Assembly (NCBI RefSeq): GCF_000014125.1
Contig: NC_008593.1
Location: forward strand, 2,046,001 to 2,110,000
DNA from: Clostridium novyi NT
GTDB taxonomy: Bacteria; Bacillota; Clostridia; Clostridiales; Clostridiaceae
Direction of reading: 5' to 3'
DNA: 64,000 bases
The position numbers and the translations under genes are program-made. Below the pieces are notes generated by a model. It was given only the letters and a program-made list of their open reading frames with translations, was not told where the DNA came from and ran no database searches. Shown piece by piece: positions 46,416-55,041 of this stretch; the first letter of the stretch is position 1, and every line of letters begins with the position of its first letter.

Positions 46416-47510
46416 TTAAACCTCCTTCGCCACTTGTTTATTTTTCTTCTCATTAACTTTTTTATTATTTGAAAATTGTACTTTATATTTAGTAAAGAAT
46501 TCACTTCCTAAAACAAAGAATAATATTGTTCCTTGTATAACAAGTGCCGCAGCATCTGGAATTCCAAATGCAGTTTGTATATAAGCTCCACCTTGAAGCA
46601 AAGCTGCGAACAATATTGAAACTAATAAAATTAAAGGAGCACTTAAAGATGCAAGCCATGTTACAATTATTGCCGTATATCCAACTCCCCCTGCAACTTC
46701 TACTGACAATGTGTTATTTATAGCCGATGCTTGTATCATTCCTACAAGTCCACAAAGTCCACCACTTAAAAATATAGCACCAAGTATTGTCTTTTTTATG
46801 TTAATTCCAGCATACTTAGCTGTTTTTTCGCTTTCTCCAAGGACACTTATTTCATATCCTTTTTTAGTATATTCCATAAATATATACATTAAAATCACAA
46901 GAATTATTGCAATAATCCATCCTGCATGAATTCCTAAAACCTTTGGAAGTATTGCATTATCAGTAAAGTTTTTTATTTTAGGAAATCCCATTTCACTGGG
47001 ATCTTTCCACAAGTCATATTGAAGATATGTGACAAAACTTATTGCTATATAATTCATCATCAAAGTTGTTATTGTTTCATTTGTACCAAACTTTGATTTA
47101 AAATACGCAGGTATAAACGCCCAAAGTCCCCCTCCTATAACTCCAGCAATAGCCATAGCACTAAGTAACACTATCTGTGGTAAATTTGAAAAATGCAAGG
47201 CTACAAATGATGCTAAAAATGCACCCATAATAATTTGTCCTTCTCCACCAATGTTCCAAAACTTCATTTTAAAAGCTACAGCTATTCCAAGAGAAGATAT
47301 TATAAGTGGAATTGCTTTTATTATTGTTTGTTTTATTTTATATTCAGAGCCAATAGAGCCTTTCATCATAGATGAATAAACATTTATAGGATTAAGTCCT
47401 AACACAGATATAAAAATTCCAACTAAGACAAGTGCCAAAATAATAGCTAAAATTCTTATTCTTATACTTTCACTTCTACTAATTTCACTTTTCTTTACAA
47501 TTTTAAGCAT
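46416..47510 (-). CDS. Nucleoside ABC transporter permease 1 (NupP-like)
   Basis: 364 residues, about 9-10 membrane helices. Typical segments: AVAFKMKFWNIGGEGQIIMGAFLA, FGTNETITTLMMNYIA and VLGESEKTAKYAGIN, the ATPase-coupling helix equivalent to that in the partner permease. Overlaps the ATPase gene by 8 bases, so translation is coupled. Confidence 0.93.
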   Translation of the reverse strand: MLKIVKKSEISRSESIRIRILAIILALVLVGIFISVLGLNPINVYSSMMKGSIGSEYKIKQTIIKAIPLIISSLGIAVAFKMKFWNIGGEGQIIMGAFLASFVALHFSNLPQIVLLSAMAIAGVIGGGLWAFIPAYFKSKFGTNETITTLMMNYIAISFVTYLQYDLWKDPSEMGFPKIKNFTDNAILPKVLGIHAGWIIAIILVILMYIFMEYTKKGYEISVLGESEKTAKYAGINIKKTILGAIFLSGGLCGLVGMIQASAINNTLSVEVAGGVGYTAIIVTWLASLSAPLILLVSILFAALLQGGAYIQTAFGIPDAAALVIQGTILFFVLGSEFFTKYKVQFSNNKKVNEKKNKQVAKEV

Positions 47511-49035
47511 CTAAAGCCTCCTCCTCTAATTTTTTACCTACCATAAGCATTCCTATTTCTTCTCTTGATGTATTTTTAGCATTAAGAATTCCTGTAATCT
47601 CCCCATTGTACATAACCATAACTCTATCGCACAGTTCCATTAATACATCTAAATCTTCTCCTATATAAATTATTGAACTTCCTTTTTTCTTTTCTTCATT
47701 TATAAGTTCATATATTGTATAGCATGTATTAACATCTAATCCCCTTACAGGATAGGCCATTATAAGAAGTTTAGGATTTAAACTAAGCTCTCTTCCAAGT
47801 AATATTTTTTGAATATTTCCGCCAGACAAATATCTTATTGGGTAATTTATACTAGGAGTTTTTATTTCTAATGTTGATACCATTTCTTTAGCTTTTGCTT
47901 CAATTGGTTTTCTTTTTATAAACATACCCTTTTGGCTTTGATAATTTTTAAGTAATATGTTGTCTACCATATCCATAGAAGCAACAAGTCCCATTCCCAG
48001 TCTATCCTCTGGTATAAAACTCATGCTTATACCCTTTGTTATTATGTCTCTTGGGTTTTGCCCTTCTATATTTTCACCTTCAAAAATTATCTCCCCATCT
48101 TTTATTTTGTGAATACCAGCTATAGCTTCACATAGTTCTTTTTGTCCACTACCTGCTACTCCAGCAATCCCCAAAATTTCTCCTTTAAACACATCAAAAT
48201 TAATATTCTTTATAATTTCTAATTTATCTTCATTTAATACCTTTAGATTTTTTACCTCTAAAAGTTTGTTTTCCTTTTTAAATGGAACTGTTTTTATTGA
48301 TAATTCTACTGAACGTCCAACCATAAGTTCCGTTAATTCTTTTGGATTACTATCTTTTTTATTTACTGTTTTTATTGTTTCGCCTTTTCTCAAAATAGTT
48401 ATCCTATCTGCCATTTTCATAACCTCATCCATTTTATGAGTTATAAAAATAACAGCGCACCCTTCACTTTTCATCTTATCAATTATTTTAAAAAGTTTTT
48501 CACTTTCTTGAGGAGTAAAAACCGCTGTAGGTTCATCTAGTATTAATATGTTAGCTCCCCTATATAATACTTTTAATATTTCTAAATTCTGCTTTTCGCC
48601 AACAGACATTTCATAAACACTTTTATTAAGTTCAACTTCCAAATTAAATTTGTCTATTATATTCTGTATCTTCTGAATATTTTTCTTTTTATTTAAGAAC
48701 AACTTCCCCTTTTGTCCAAATATTATATTTTCAACAGCTGTCATATTATCAACTAACTTAAAATGCTGATAAATCATTCCTATTCCTGAATCTATAGCAT
48801 CTTTTGGTGATGCAAATTTAACCTCTTTTCCATGTACTAGTATTGAACCACCATCAGGGGTATATACCCCTGATAGCATGTTCATTAATGTACTTTTTCC
48901 TGCTCCATTTTCCCCTAAAAGAGCATGAACTTCTCCACCGTAAACTTCTAAATTTATATTATTATTAGCTATAACTTTTCCAAATCTTTTAGTTATATTG
49001 TTCATTTTTATATATGGAATTTTATTTTGCTCCAT
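47503..49035 (-). CDS. Nucleoside ABC transporter ATPase (NupO-like, double cassette)
   Basis: 510 residues with two ABC cassettes. First: Walker A LLGENGAGKST, signature MSVGEKQ, Walker B ILILDEPTAV. Second: GVAGSGQKE, signature YLSGGNIQK and a degenerate Walker B LLIMAYPVRGLDV, in which the usual Asp-Glu-Pro is replaced by Ala-Tyr-Pro, as commonly seen in the second half of this family. It powers uptake with the two permeases. It overlaps the lipoprotein gene by 14 bases. Confidence 0.95.
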   Translation of the reverse strand: MEQNKIPYIKMNNITKRFGKVIANNNINLEVYGGEVHALLGENGAGKSTLMNMLSGVYTPDGGSILVHGKEVKFASPKDAIDSGIGMIYQHFKLVDNMTAVENIIFGQKGKLFLNKKKNIQKIQNIIDKFNLEVELNKSVYEMSVGEKQNLEILKVLYRGANILILDEPTAVFTPQESEKLFKIIDKMKSEGCAVIFITHKMDEVMKMADRITILRKGETIKTVNKKDSNPKELTELMVGRSVELSIKTVPFKKENKLLEVKNLKVLNEDKLEIIKNINFDVFKGEILGIAGVAGSGQKELCEAIAGIHKIKDGEIIFEGENIEGQNPRDIITKGISMSFIPEDRLGMGLVASMDMVDNILLKNYQSQKGMFIKRKPIEAKAKEMVSTLEIKTPSINYPIRYLSGGNIQKILLGRELSLNPKLLIMAYPVRGLDVNTCYTIYELINEEKKKGSSIIYIGEDLDVLMELCDRVMVMYNGEITGILNAKNTSREEIGMLMVGKKLEEEALDA

Positions 49036-50140
49036 TTTGAACTCCTTCTACAAACCAATCAAATTGTAATAACTCTTGATCTGTCATAACTTTTCCTTTG
49101 GAAATCTTCTCTGCACCTTTATTATCCTTAATAGGACCTTCAAATATCTTGTTCTTTCCTGAAATTATTTCTTCTTTAACTTGTTTTACTTTTTCTTCTG
49201 CTTCCTTAGGTGCATTTTTTGTAAGAGGTGAAAGATCAACTATTCCATCTTTAAGTCCTCCCCAATAGCTATCATTTTTCCATGTACCATCTACAATAGA
49301 TTTTATTTGTTTTACATAGAATGGTCCCCAGTTCCACACAGGAGCTGTCATATATGCTTTTGGTGCTTTACTTTCCATATCAGTGTTATATCCTATTGAA
49401 AATGCACCTTTTTCTTCTGCTGCTTGTTGAGGTCCTGCTGTATCTTGATGTTGAGTAATTACATCTGCACCTTCATCTAATAGTGCTTTGCCTGCTTCTT
49501 TTTCTTTTGCAGGATCATACCAAGTGTTAGTCCACTTAACTTTTACTACAGCCTTAGGATTTACAGATCTAACTCCTAATGTAAAAGCATTTATTCCTCT
49601 AACTACTTCTGGCATTTCGTGTGCTGCTACATACCCAATTACATTGCTTTTAGTCTTCATTCCTGCAACTATACCTGATAGATATCTTGCTTCATATATT
49701 CTTCCAAAATAATTTGATAAGTTGTCAGCCACTTTATTTCCTGAACAATGCATAAATTTAACTTCTGGATGATCTTTGGATGATTTTAACATTCCATTAA
49801 GAAAACCAAAGCTTGTTCCAATTATTACATTACATCCTTGATCAATCATACTTTCAACTGTGTTTTGAACTTCAGCATCATCTTCTTTTACTGATTCCTG
49901 AATTACGGATGGCTTTATTCCAAGTTCTTTTTCTAAATACTTTCTTCCTTGATCATGAGAATATGTCCAACCACCATCACCCACTGGTCCAACATACAAA
50001 AATCCAACTTTAATGTCTTCATAACTTAATTTTTTTCCCTTATTTTCATCACTATTGGTTGCTTTACTATTTCCACATCCAGTTAATAATGTTCCTATAG
50101 TAAAAACTAAAATCAATAATATTGAAGTTATCTTTTTCAT
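49022..50140 (-). CDS. BMP/PnrA-family nucleoside-binding lipoprotein
   Basis: About 372 residues from the ATG at 50140 (8 bases after AGGGGG; an ATG at 50146 is too close). Signal peptide with lipobox LLTGCGNS, so lipid-anchored outside. BMP-domain segments: KVGFLYVGPVGDGGWTYSHDQGRKYLE, GCNVIIGTSFGFL, NYFGRIYEARYLSGIVAGM and DVITQHQDTAGPQQAAEEKG. PnrA relatives bind purine nucleosides. The xpt gene and guanine riboswitch upstream support purine nucleosides as ligands. Confidence 0.93.
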   Translation of the reverse strand: MKKITSILLILVFTIGTLLTGCGNSKATNSDENKGKKLSYEDIKVGFLYVGPVGDGGWTYSHDQGRKYLEKELGIKPSVIQESVKEDDAEVQNTVESMIDQGCNVIIGTSFGFLNGMLKSSKDHPEVKFMHCSGNKVADNLSNYFGRIYEARYLSGIVAGMKTKSNVIGYVAAHEMPEVVRGINAFTLGVRSVNPKAVVKVKWTNTWYDPAKEKEAGKALLDEGADVITQHQDTAGPQQAAEEKGAFSIGYNTDMESKAPKAYMTAPVWNWGPFYVKQIKSIVDGTWKNDSYWGGLKDGIVDLSPLTKNAPKEAEEKVKQVKEEIISGKNKIFEGPIKDNKGAEKISKGKVMTDQELLQFDWFVEGVQNGAK

Positions 50141-50172
50141 TAACATATCCCCCTTATGAAATTAAATTTATA

Positions 50173-50745
50173 TTAATTTTTAAAAATAACCTTACCATTT
50201 TTCATGGATTCCACTATAGCTAAAGATTCTACAGTTACACCTTTATTCTCTATAGTTTTTCGTCCATTTTGGAATCCTTTTTCTATTACAATACCCACAC
50301 CTTGTACCTCTCCGTTTGCTTCTCTTACTATGTCTATAAGACCACAAGCTGCATTTCCATTAGCTAAAAAATCATCTATAATTAAAACTTTATCTTCAGT
50401 ATTTATATATTTTTTAGATACCCTAACCTTATAAGATTTATTTTTTGTAAAAGAAAAAACTTCTGATTCATAAGTATTCTCGTCCATATTACTTCCTTGA
50501 TGTTTTTTTGCAAATACAACAGGAACATTAAAATATTGAGCTGCTATACACGCTATTCCTATTCCAGATGCTTCTATTGTAAGTATTTTTGTTATCTCCT
50601 TATTTTCAAATCTTCTCTTAAACTCTTTCCCTATTTCATTTAATAACTTGACATCTATCTGATGATTTAAAAAGCTATCTACCTTTAATACATCTTCTCC
50701 AAATACATTCCCATCTTCTAAAATTCTTTTTTTTAATAATTCCAT
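50173..50745 (-). CDS. xpt: Xanthine phosphoribosyltransferase
   Basis: 190 residues. The PRPP-binding motif is [14 protein letters not shown], with [27 protein letters not shown] and the C-terminal [14 protein letters not shown]. It salvages xanthine (and guanine in some species) to the nucleotide. First gene of the operon, about 30 bases before the transporter lipoprotein and directly behind a guanine riboswitch. Confidence 0.95.
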   Translation of the reverse strand: MELLKKRILEDGNVFGEDVLKVDSFLNHQIDVKLLNEIGKEFKRRFENKEITKILTIEASGIGIACIAAQYFNVPVVFAKKHQGSNMDENTYESEVFSFTKNKSYKVRVSKKYINTEDKVLIIDDFLANGNAACGLIDIVREANGEVQGVGIVIEKGFQNGRKTIENKGVTVESLAIVESMKNGKVIFKN

Positions 50746-50786
50746 ATAATATACCTTCTCCTATTCTTTATTAGTAAATAAAAAAA

Positions 50787-50808
50787 CTCCCTTTATTTAA
50801 CAAGGGAG
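50787..50808 (-). terminator. Riboswitch expression-platform terminator
   Basis: CTCCCTT / AAGGGAG stem with an 8-base loop, followed on the minus strand by TTTTTTT, between the guanine aptamer and xpt. Guanine binding upstream would favour this stem and shut the operon off. Confidence 0.87.
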
Positions 50809-50911
50809 CTTATAATCTTTCTAATCATATACTATTATATTATAAGAACATATGTAAAAAATACTACTATATACATATGATAAATTCAATATAATAATAC
50901 ATGAATATAAA

Positions 50912-50983
50912 CACCCGTAGTCAAATAGTTTAAGGCCATTTGGTAGAAACAATCGAACCATATTTTCGATCATATACGAATTT
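50912..50983 (-). ncRNA. Guanine-class purine riboswitch aptamer
   Basis: On the minus strand the conserved cores GTTTCTACC, CCTTAAA and TTTGACTACGGG appear in order, with a closing P1 stem ATTCGTA / TACGGGT. The specificity base in GACTACG is C, which selects guanine or hypoxanthine rather than adenine. It controls xpt and the nucleoside transporter. Confidence 0.92.
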
Positions 50984-51077
50984 ACGAACATTATTTAATT
51001 TTTTATAAAAATCATTCGATACATTGATTTATATTAAATATGATAATTCAAATTTCTACAAAAAGCAAGAGTCAAAT

Positions 51078-51119
51078 AAAAAATTCTAGATAAATTTAAA
51101 ATTATACCTAGAATTTTTT
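51078..51119 (-). terminator. Terminator downstream of the symporter gene
   Basis: 12-base perfect arms AAAAAATTCTAG / CTAGAATTTTTT around an 18-base loop, 10 bases past the symporter stop. The stretch from here to the riboswitch (50984-51077) has no gene; a promoter for the xpt operon must lie in it but I cannot fix its elements. Confidence 0.83.
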
Positions 51120-51128
51120 ATATTTAAT

Positions 51129-52391
51129 TTATTTACTATTATAAACTTCTAAATCCAATTCTTTTTCTGAATTACTCATTATTATTGTAGTTGCTGCATT
51201 TCCTGTAACATTAACTACAGTTCTTAGCATATCTACTATTCTATCTACACTTAATACTAGGGCTATTCCTTCAAGTGGAAGTCCAACTTGTTCAAGCACC
51301 ATAGATAACATTACTACTCCTGCTCCTGGCACTCCAGCTGTTCCTATAGATGCTAGTGTAGCTGTTAAAACTACCATTAGCATTTGATGCATTGATAGAT
51401 TAACTCCAACTAATTGAGCTATGAATATAGTTCCTACCCCTTGCATTATAGAAGTACCATCCATATTAACTGTAGCACCTAATGGAATTGTAAAACTTGC
51501 AATTCCTTTTGATGCACCCATCTTTTCTTCACAAGTTTTTAAACTCATTGGAATAGATGCATTACTACTAGATGTACTAAATGCAACTAACATAACCGGC
51601 CAAAATTTCTTTAAGAAAGTTATCGGATTTACTCCACCTAAGAATTTAAGTGAAGGTGCATACACTATTATAATTTGAAGTGCTAATGCTACCGAAACTG
51701 TAATAAGATATTTTAGTAATGGAATTAATGCATTTATACCTTGGAAAACAATAACCTTTGATATTAATGCAAATACACCAACTGGTGCAGCAAGCATAAT
51801 AACATTGATCATTTTTAATAATACTTCATTTATTTGAGATATTATATTAGAAAGAGGCTTTGCTTTTTCCCCTATTAATGTAATACATACCCCAAATAAA
51901 ATAGCAAATACTATTATTTGTAACATATCTCCTTTTACCATAGCATCTATTGGATTAGTAGGAATCATGTTTACAAACATATCCATTATAAATGGCGGTT
52001 TACTTGTCTTAACTGCTGAAGTTGCTTGAGAAGCTAAACTTATGCCTGTCCCCATTCCAGGGTTCATAAAGTTTGCAACTATCATCGCTAAAACTATTGC
52101 AAAAGCTGTAGTGAAAAGAAAATATATTATGGTCTTTACTCCAACTCTACCTAACTTTTTAACATCTCCAATACTAGCAACACCACATATTAAAGAACAT
52201 AAAACAAGCGGTACTACTAACATTTTTATTGATCTTAAAAACATCTCACCTAGTGGAGATAGCACCCACTTACTTAAGCTATCATTGATTTCCTTTGGGA
52301 AAAATATATTTGCAATTACTCCAAATAATATTCCCAATCCTAAAGCCAAAAGTATCTTTACAGCTAAAGATATCTTTTTAGTTTTTTTCAT
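51129..52391 (-). CDS. Dicarboxylate/amino acid:cation symporter (DAACS family)
   Basis: 420 residues of the GltP/GltT/DctA family. The hallmark hairpin loops are AFSTSSSNASIPMSLKTCEE (serine-rich HP1) and IGTAGVPGAGVVMLSMVLEQVGLP (HP2), with TVNMDGTSIMQGVGTIFIAQ (TM7) and SVDRIVDMLRTVVNVTGNAA (TM8) supplying substrate and sodium/proton sites. TM8 has Asp-Arg-x3-Asp followed by Arg-Thr-x3-Val-x-Gly-Asn, with Arg before Thr-Val-Val-Asn; the exact substrate (glutamate, aspartate or C4-dicarboxylate) is undecided. Monocistronic. Confidence 0.94.
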   Translation of the reverse strand: MKKTKKISLAVKILLALGLGILFGVIANIFFPKEINDSLSKWVLSPLGEMFLRSIKMLVVPLVLCSLICGVASIGDVKKLGRVGVKTIIYFLFTTAFAIVLAMIVANFMNPGMGTGISLASQATSAVKTSKPPFIMDMFVNMIPTNPIDAMVKGDMLQIIVFAILFGVCITLIGEKAKPLSNIISQINEVLLKMINVIMLAAPVGVFALISKVIVFQGINALIPLLKYLITVSVALALQIIIVYAPSLKFLGGVNPITFLKKFWPVMLVAFSTSSSNASIPMSLKTCEEKMGASKGIASFTIPLGATVNMDGTSIMQGVGTIFIAQLVGVNLSMHQMLMVVLTATLASIGTAGVPGAGVVMLSMVLEQVGLPLEGIALVLSVDRIVDMLRTVVNVTGNAATTIIMSNSEKELDLEVYNSK

Positions 52392-52437
52392 CTGTTATCC
52401 ACCTCATATATTTAATTTTAATAATTTTGGTCATGAT

Positions 52438-52466
52438 ATTATAACATTTGTTTAATAATTGTTCAA
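52438..52466 (-). promoter_or_regulatory. Promoter of the symporter gene
   Basis: On the minus strand TTGAAC, a 17-base spacer and a perfect TATAAT, about 47 bases before the start codon. Confidence 0.75.
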
Positions 52467-52529
52467 TAAAATTATTAAACTACACATTTTATCTATTTTT
52501 CATGACCATTTATCCCTATAATTAAAAAC

Positions 52530-52552
52530 ACCTTCCTGTAACGAAGGAAGGT
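52530..52552 (-). terminator. Terminator of the tRNA array
   Basis: ACCTTCC / GGAAGGT stem followed on the minus strand by GTTTTTAATT, 4 bases beyond the CCA end of the last tRNA gene. Confidence 0.88.
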
Positions 52553-52556
52553 ATTA

Positions 52557-52633
52557 TGGTGCGCCTAACAGGATTCGAACCTGTGGCCTCCGGATTCGAA
52601 GTCCGTAACTCTATCCAGCTGAGCTATAAGCGC
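52557..52633 (-). tRNA. tRNA-Arg (TCG)
   Basis: 77 bases with encoded CCA; anticodon loop CTTCGAA; acceptor stem GCGCTTA / TAGGCGC complete. The top anticodon-stem pair is an A-G mismatch. Last gene of the array. Confidence 0.93.
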
Positions 52634-52652
52634 ACAAAACAAAAAATAAAAA

Positions 52653-52726
52653 TGGAGCGGGTAAGGGGAATCGAACCCCTGTGTTCAGCTTGGAAGGCTG
52701 ACGTTCTACCATTGAACCATACCCGC
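52653..52726 (-). tRNA. tRNA-Gly (TCC)
   Basis: 74 bases with encoded CCA; anticodon loop CTTCCAA; acceptor GCGGGTA / TACCCGC. One of four Gly-TCC copies. Confidence 0.95.
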
Positions 52727-52765
52727 ACAGAATGCATTTTAAAATACATATTAAATTATTTAAAT

Positions 52766-52841
52766 TGGTGATCCACCGGGGAATCGAACCCCGGACAACA
52801 TGATTAAAAGTCATGTGCTCTACCGACTGAGCTAGTGAATC
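52766..52841 (-). tRNA. tRNA-Lys (TTT)
   Basis: 76 bases, encoded CCA; anticodon loop CTTTTAA; acceptor GATTCAC / GTGGATC. Identical to the copy at 53702. Confidence 0.95.
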
Positions 52842-52845
52842 AAAA

Positions 52846-52920
52846 TGGCTGGGATAGCAGGATTCGAACCTACGCATGTAGCAGTCAAAGTGCTATGCCT
52901 TACCGCTTGGCGATATCCCA
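52846..52920 (-). tRNA. tRNA-Gln (TTG)
   Basis: 75 bases, encoded CCA; anticodon loop CTTTGAC; acceptor TGGGATA / TATCCCA. Identical to the copy at 53782. Confidence 0.95.
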
Positions 52921-52924
52921 ATAC

Positions 52925-53001
52925 TGGGGTGAACGAAGGGACTTGAACCCTCGACAACCAGAATCACAATCTGGCGCTCTACCAACTGAACTACGTCCAC
53001 C
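52925..53001 (-). tRNA. tRNA-His (GTG)
   Basis: Anticodon loop TTGTGAT; acceptor GTGGACG / CGTTCAC with discriminator C and the G-1 base at 53001 encoded, as required for histidyl-tRNA synthetase. Identical to the copy at 53861. Confidence 0.95.
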
Positions 53002-53006
53002 ATTTA

Positions 53007-53083
<77 letters not shown>

Positions 53084-53087
53084 ATAT

Positions 53088-53161
53088 TGGAGCGGGTAAG
53101 GGGAATTGAACCCCTGTGTTCAGCTTGGAAGGCTGACGTTCTACCATTGAACCATACCCGC
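53088..53161 (-). tRNA. tRNA-Gly (TCC), T-loop variant
   Basis: 74 bases, encoded CCA, same as the other Gly-TCC genes except one base: the T-loop reads TTCAATT rather than TTCGATT. A purine is still present there, so it should function. Confidence 0.93.
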
Positions 53162-53166
53162 GTATT

Positions 53167-53242
53167 TGGTCGGGGTAGCAGGACTTGAACCCGCGGCCTC
53201 ATGGTCCCAAACCACGCGCGCTACCATCTGCGCTATACCCCG
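53167..53242 (-). tRNA. tRNA-Pro (TGG)
   Basis: 76 bases, encoded CCA; anticodon loop TTTGGGA; acceptor CGGGGTA / TACCCCG. Same sequence as 54271-54346. Confidence 0.95.
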
Positions 53243-53271
53243 TTATAAGTTATATTGATTTTTTACATAAA

Positions 53272-53347
53272 TGGTGCGCCATCGGGGACTCGAACCCAGG
53301 GCCCACTGATTAAGAGTCAGTTGCTCTACCATCTGAGCTAATGGCGC
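53272..53347 (-). tRNA. tRNA-Lys (CTT)
   Basis: 76 bases, encoded CCA; anticodon loop CTCTTAA; acceptor GCGCCAT / ATGGCGC. Confidence 0.95.
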
Positions 53348-53353
53348 ATTTTA

Positions 53354-53430
<77 letters not shown>

Positions 53431-53436
53431 ATACTT

Positions 53437-53510
53437 TGGAGCGGGTAAGGGGAATCGAACCCCTGTGTTCAGCTTGGAAGGCTGACGTTCTACCATTGAA
53501 CCATACCCGC
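53437..53510 (-). tRNA. tRNA-Gly (TCC)
   Basis: 74 bases, encoded CCA; anticodon loop CTTCCAA; identical to 52653-52726. Confidence 0.95.
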
Positions 53511-53515
53511 ATATT

Positions 53516-53590
53516 TGGAGCGGAAGACGAGATTCGAACTCGCGACGTTCACCTTGGCAAGGTGACGCTCTACCACTGAGCCACTCCCGC
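53516..53590 (-). tRNA. tRNA-Gly (GCC)
   Basis: 75 bases, encoded CCA; anticodon loop TTGCCAA in a TCACC / GGTGA stem; acceptor GCGGGAG / CTTCCGC with pairing imperfections typical of this tRNA. Confidence 0.94.
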
Positions 53591-53593
53591 TTA

Positions 53594-53677
53594 TGGTGCA
53601 GGTGAAGGGAGTCGAACCCCCATGCCAAAGGCGCTAGATCCTAAGTCTAGTGCGTCTGCCAATTCCGCCACACCTGC
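53594..53677 (-). tRNA. tRNA-Leu (TAG)
   Basis: 84 bases with the long variable arm of a class II tRNA and encoded CCA; anticodon loop CTTAGGA; acceptor GCAGGTG / CACCTGC. The only leucine tRNA and only class II tRNA in the array. Confidence 0.95.
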
Positions 53678-53701
53678 ACGTATAAAGTTTAAATAATAAA
53701 T

Positions 53702-53777
53702 TGGTGATCCACCGGGGAATCGAACCCCGGACAACATGATTAAAAGTCATGTGCTCTACCGACTGAGCTAGTGAATC
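53702..53777 (-). tRNA. tRNA-Lys (TTT)
   Basis: 76 bases, encoded CCA; anticodon loop CTTTTAA; identical to 52766-52841. Confidence 0.95.
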
Positions 53778-53781
53778 AAAA

Positions 53782-53856
53782 TGGCTGGGATAGCAGGATT
53801 CGAACCTACGCATGTAGCAGTCAAAGTGCTATGCCTTACCGCTTGGCGATATCCCA
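53782..53856 (-). tRNA. tRNA-Gln (TTG)
   Basis: 75 bases, encoded CCA; identical to 52846-52920. Confidence 0.95.
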
Positions 53857-53860
53857 ATAC

Positions 53861-53937
53861 TGGGGTGAACGAAGGGACTTGAACCCTCGACAACCAGAAT
53901 CACAATCTGGCGCTCTACCAACTGAACTACGTCCACC
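53861..53937 (-). tRNA. tRNA-His (GTG)
   Basis: Identical to 52925-53001, including the encoded G-1 at 53937. Confidence 0.95.
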
Positions 53938-53944
53938 ATGTTTA

Positions 53945-54020
53945 TGGTGCGCCATCGGGGACTCGAACCCAGGGCCCACTGATTAAGAGTCAGTTGCTCT
54001 ACCATCTGAGCTAATGGCGC
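53945..54020 (-). tRNA. tRNA-Lys (CTT)
   Basis: 76 bases, encoded CCA; identical to 53272-53347. Confidence 0.95.
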
Positions 54021-54026
54021 ATTTTA

Positions 54027-54103
<77 letters not shown>

Positions 54104-54109
54104 ATACTT

Positions 54110-54183
54110 TGGAGCGGGTAAGGGGAATCGAACCCCTGTGTTCAGCTTGGAAGGCTGACGTTCTACCATTGAACCATACCCGC
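54110..54183 (-). tRNA. tRNA-Gly (TCC)
   Basis: 74 bases, encoded CCA; fourth Gly-TCC gene. Confidence 0.95.
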
Positions 54184-54188
54184 ATACT

Positions 54189-54263
54189 TGGAGCGGAAGA
54201 CGAGATTCGAACTCGCGACGTTCACCTTGGCAAGGTGACGCTCTACCACTGAGCCACTCCCGC
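54189..54263 (-). tRNA. tRNA-Gly (GCC)
   Basis: 75 bases, encoded CCA; identical to 53516-53590. Confidence 0.94.
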
Positions 54264-54270
54264 TTAAAAG

Positions 54271-54346
54271 TGGTCGGGGTAGCAGGACTTGAACCCGCGG
54301 CCTCATGGTCCCAAACCACGCGCGCTACCATCTGCGCTATACCCCG
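54271..54346 (-). tRNA. tRNA-Pro (TGG)
   Basis: 76 bases, encoded CCA; first gene of the array, about 50 bases after the predicted transcription start. Confidence 0.95.
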
Positions 54347-54351
54347 TTGCA

Positions 54352-54378
54352 ACATTTCCTGTTTTCTCTCGGAAATGT
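54352..54378 (-). other. Leader hairpin before the first tRNA
   Basis: ACATTTCC / GGAAATGT stem with an 11-base loop between the promoter and tRNA-Pro. There is no T-run, so it is probably a processing signal or structural leader, not a terminator. Confidence 0.55.
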
Positions 54379-54401
54379 TTTGTGCCTTAACGACATGGAT
54401 T

Positions 54402-54430
54402 ATTCTACACTATATTTTATAATACGTCAA
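54402..54430 (-). promoter_or_regulatory. Promoter of the tRNA array
   Basis: On the minus strand TTGACG at 54430-54425, a 17-base spacer and TAGAAT at 54407-54402. The -35 and spacer lie inside the 3' end of rdgB. Confidence 0.8.
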
Positions 54431-55009
54431 TACTTTTTTTAAATTTTTTAAAGCTTTTCCTCTATGACTTATAGAATTTTTTTCTTTAGGTGTCATTTCC
54501 GCTGTTGTTTTCTTGTATTCAGGCACATAAAATAAAGGATCATAGCCAAATCCATTTTCCCCTCTTTGCTCTTCTAATATGTACCCTTTAACCTCACCTT
54601 GTACTGTTATTGTTCTAGCTTCATCAATAATAAGTTCCATTGCACAAACAAATTTTGCTTTTCTATCTTCAAATTTAACTTCTTTTAATTTAGAAAGTAA
54701 TTTTTCATTATTTTTTTTATCATTTCCATGTTCTCCAGCATATCTTGCAGAATAAACTCCTGGTTCTCCATTTAAAACCTCTACCATAAGCCCTGAATCA
54801 TCTGCAAGTACCATAGCGTCTTTTACTATTTTAAATATTTCATATGCTTTAATATGAGCATTTTCTGCAAATGTTGTTCCGTTTTCTTCTACATCTATAT
54901 CAATGCCTACTTCTTTTAGAGAAATTACATCTAAATCAAATTCTTTTAACATCTCTTTAATTTCTTCTATTTTATGTTGATTATTACTTGCTACAATAAG
55001 TTTCTTCAT
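54410..55009 (-). CDS. rdgB: RdgB/HAM1 family XTP/dITP pyrophosphatase
   Basis: 199 residues. N-terminus [19 protein letters not shown] is the family's substrate-binding start, followed by [25 protein letters not shown] (catalytic acidic pair) and the C-terminal [11 protein letters not shown]...[10 protein letters not shown]. It hydrolyses non-canonical purine triphosphates (XTP, ITP, dITP) to prevent their incorporation. It follows the AIR-synthase-like gene by about 30 bases. Its last codons contain the tRNA promoter. Confidence 0.96.
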   Translation of the reverse strand: MKKLIVASNNQHKIEEIKEMLKEFDLDVISLKEVGIDIDVEENGTTFAENAHIKAYEIFKIVKDAMVLADDSGLMVEVLNGEPGVYSARYAGEHGNDKKNNEKLLSKLKEVKFEDRKAKFVCAMELIIDEARTITVQGEVKGYILEEQRGENGFGYDPLFYVPEYKKTTAEMTPKEKNSISHRGKALKNLKKVLTYYKI

Positions 55010-55041
55010 TAATACTCCCCCAATTAAAGTTAATTATGTTT

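Larger units (their letters stand above)
52761..53003. repeat. 243-bp direct repeat A1 (Lys-Gln-His block)
   Basis: Identical, base for base including spacers, to 53697-53939. Contains tRNA-Lys, tRNA-Gln and tRNA-His. A recent segmental duplication or gene conversion is implied. Confidence 0.95.
53697..53939. repeat. 243-bp direct repeat A2 (Lys-Gln-His block)
   Basis: Identical to 52761-53003; the two copies are 936 bp apart, start to start, in the same orientation. Confidence 0.95.
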
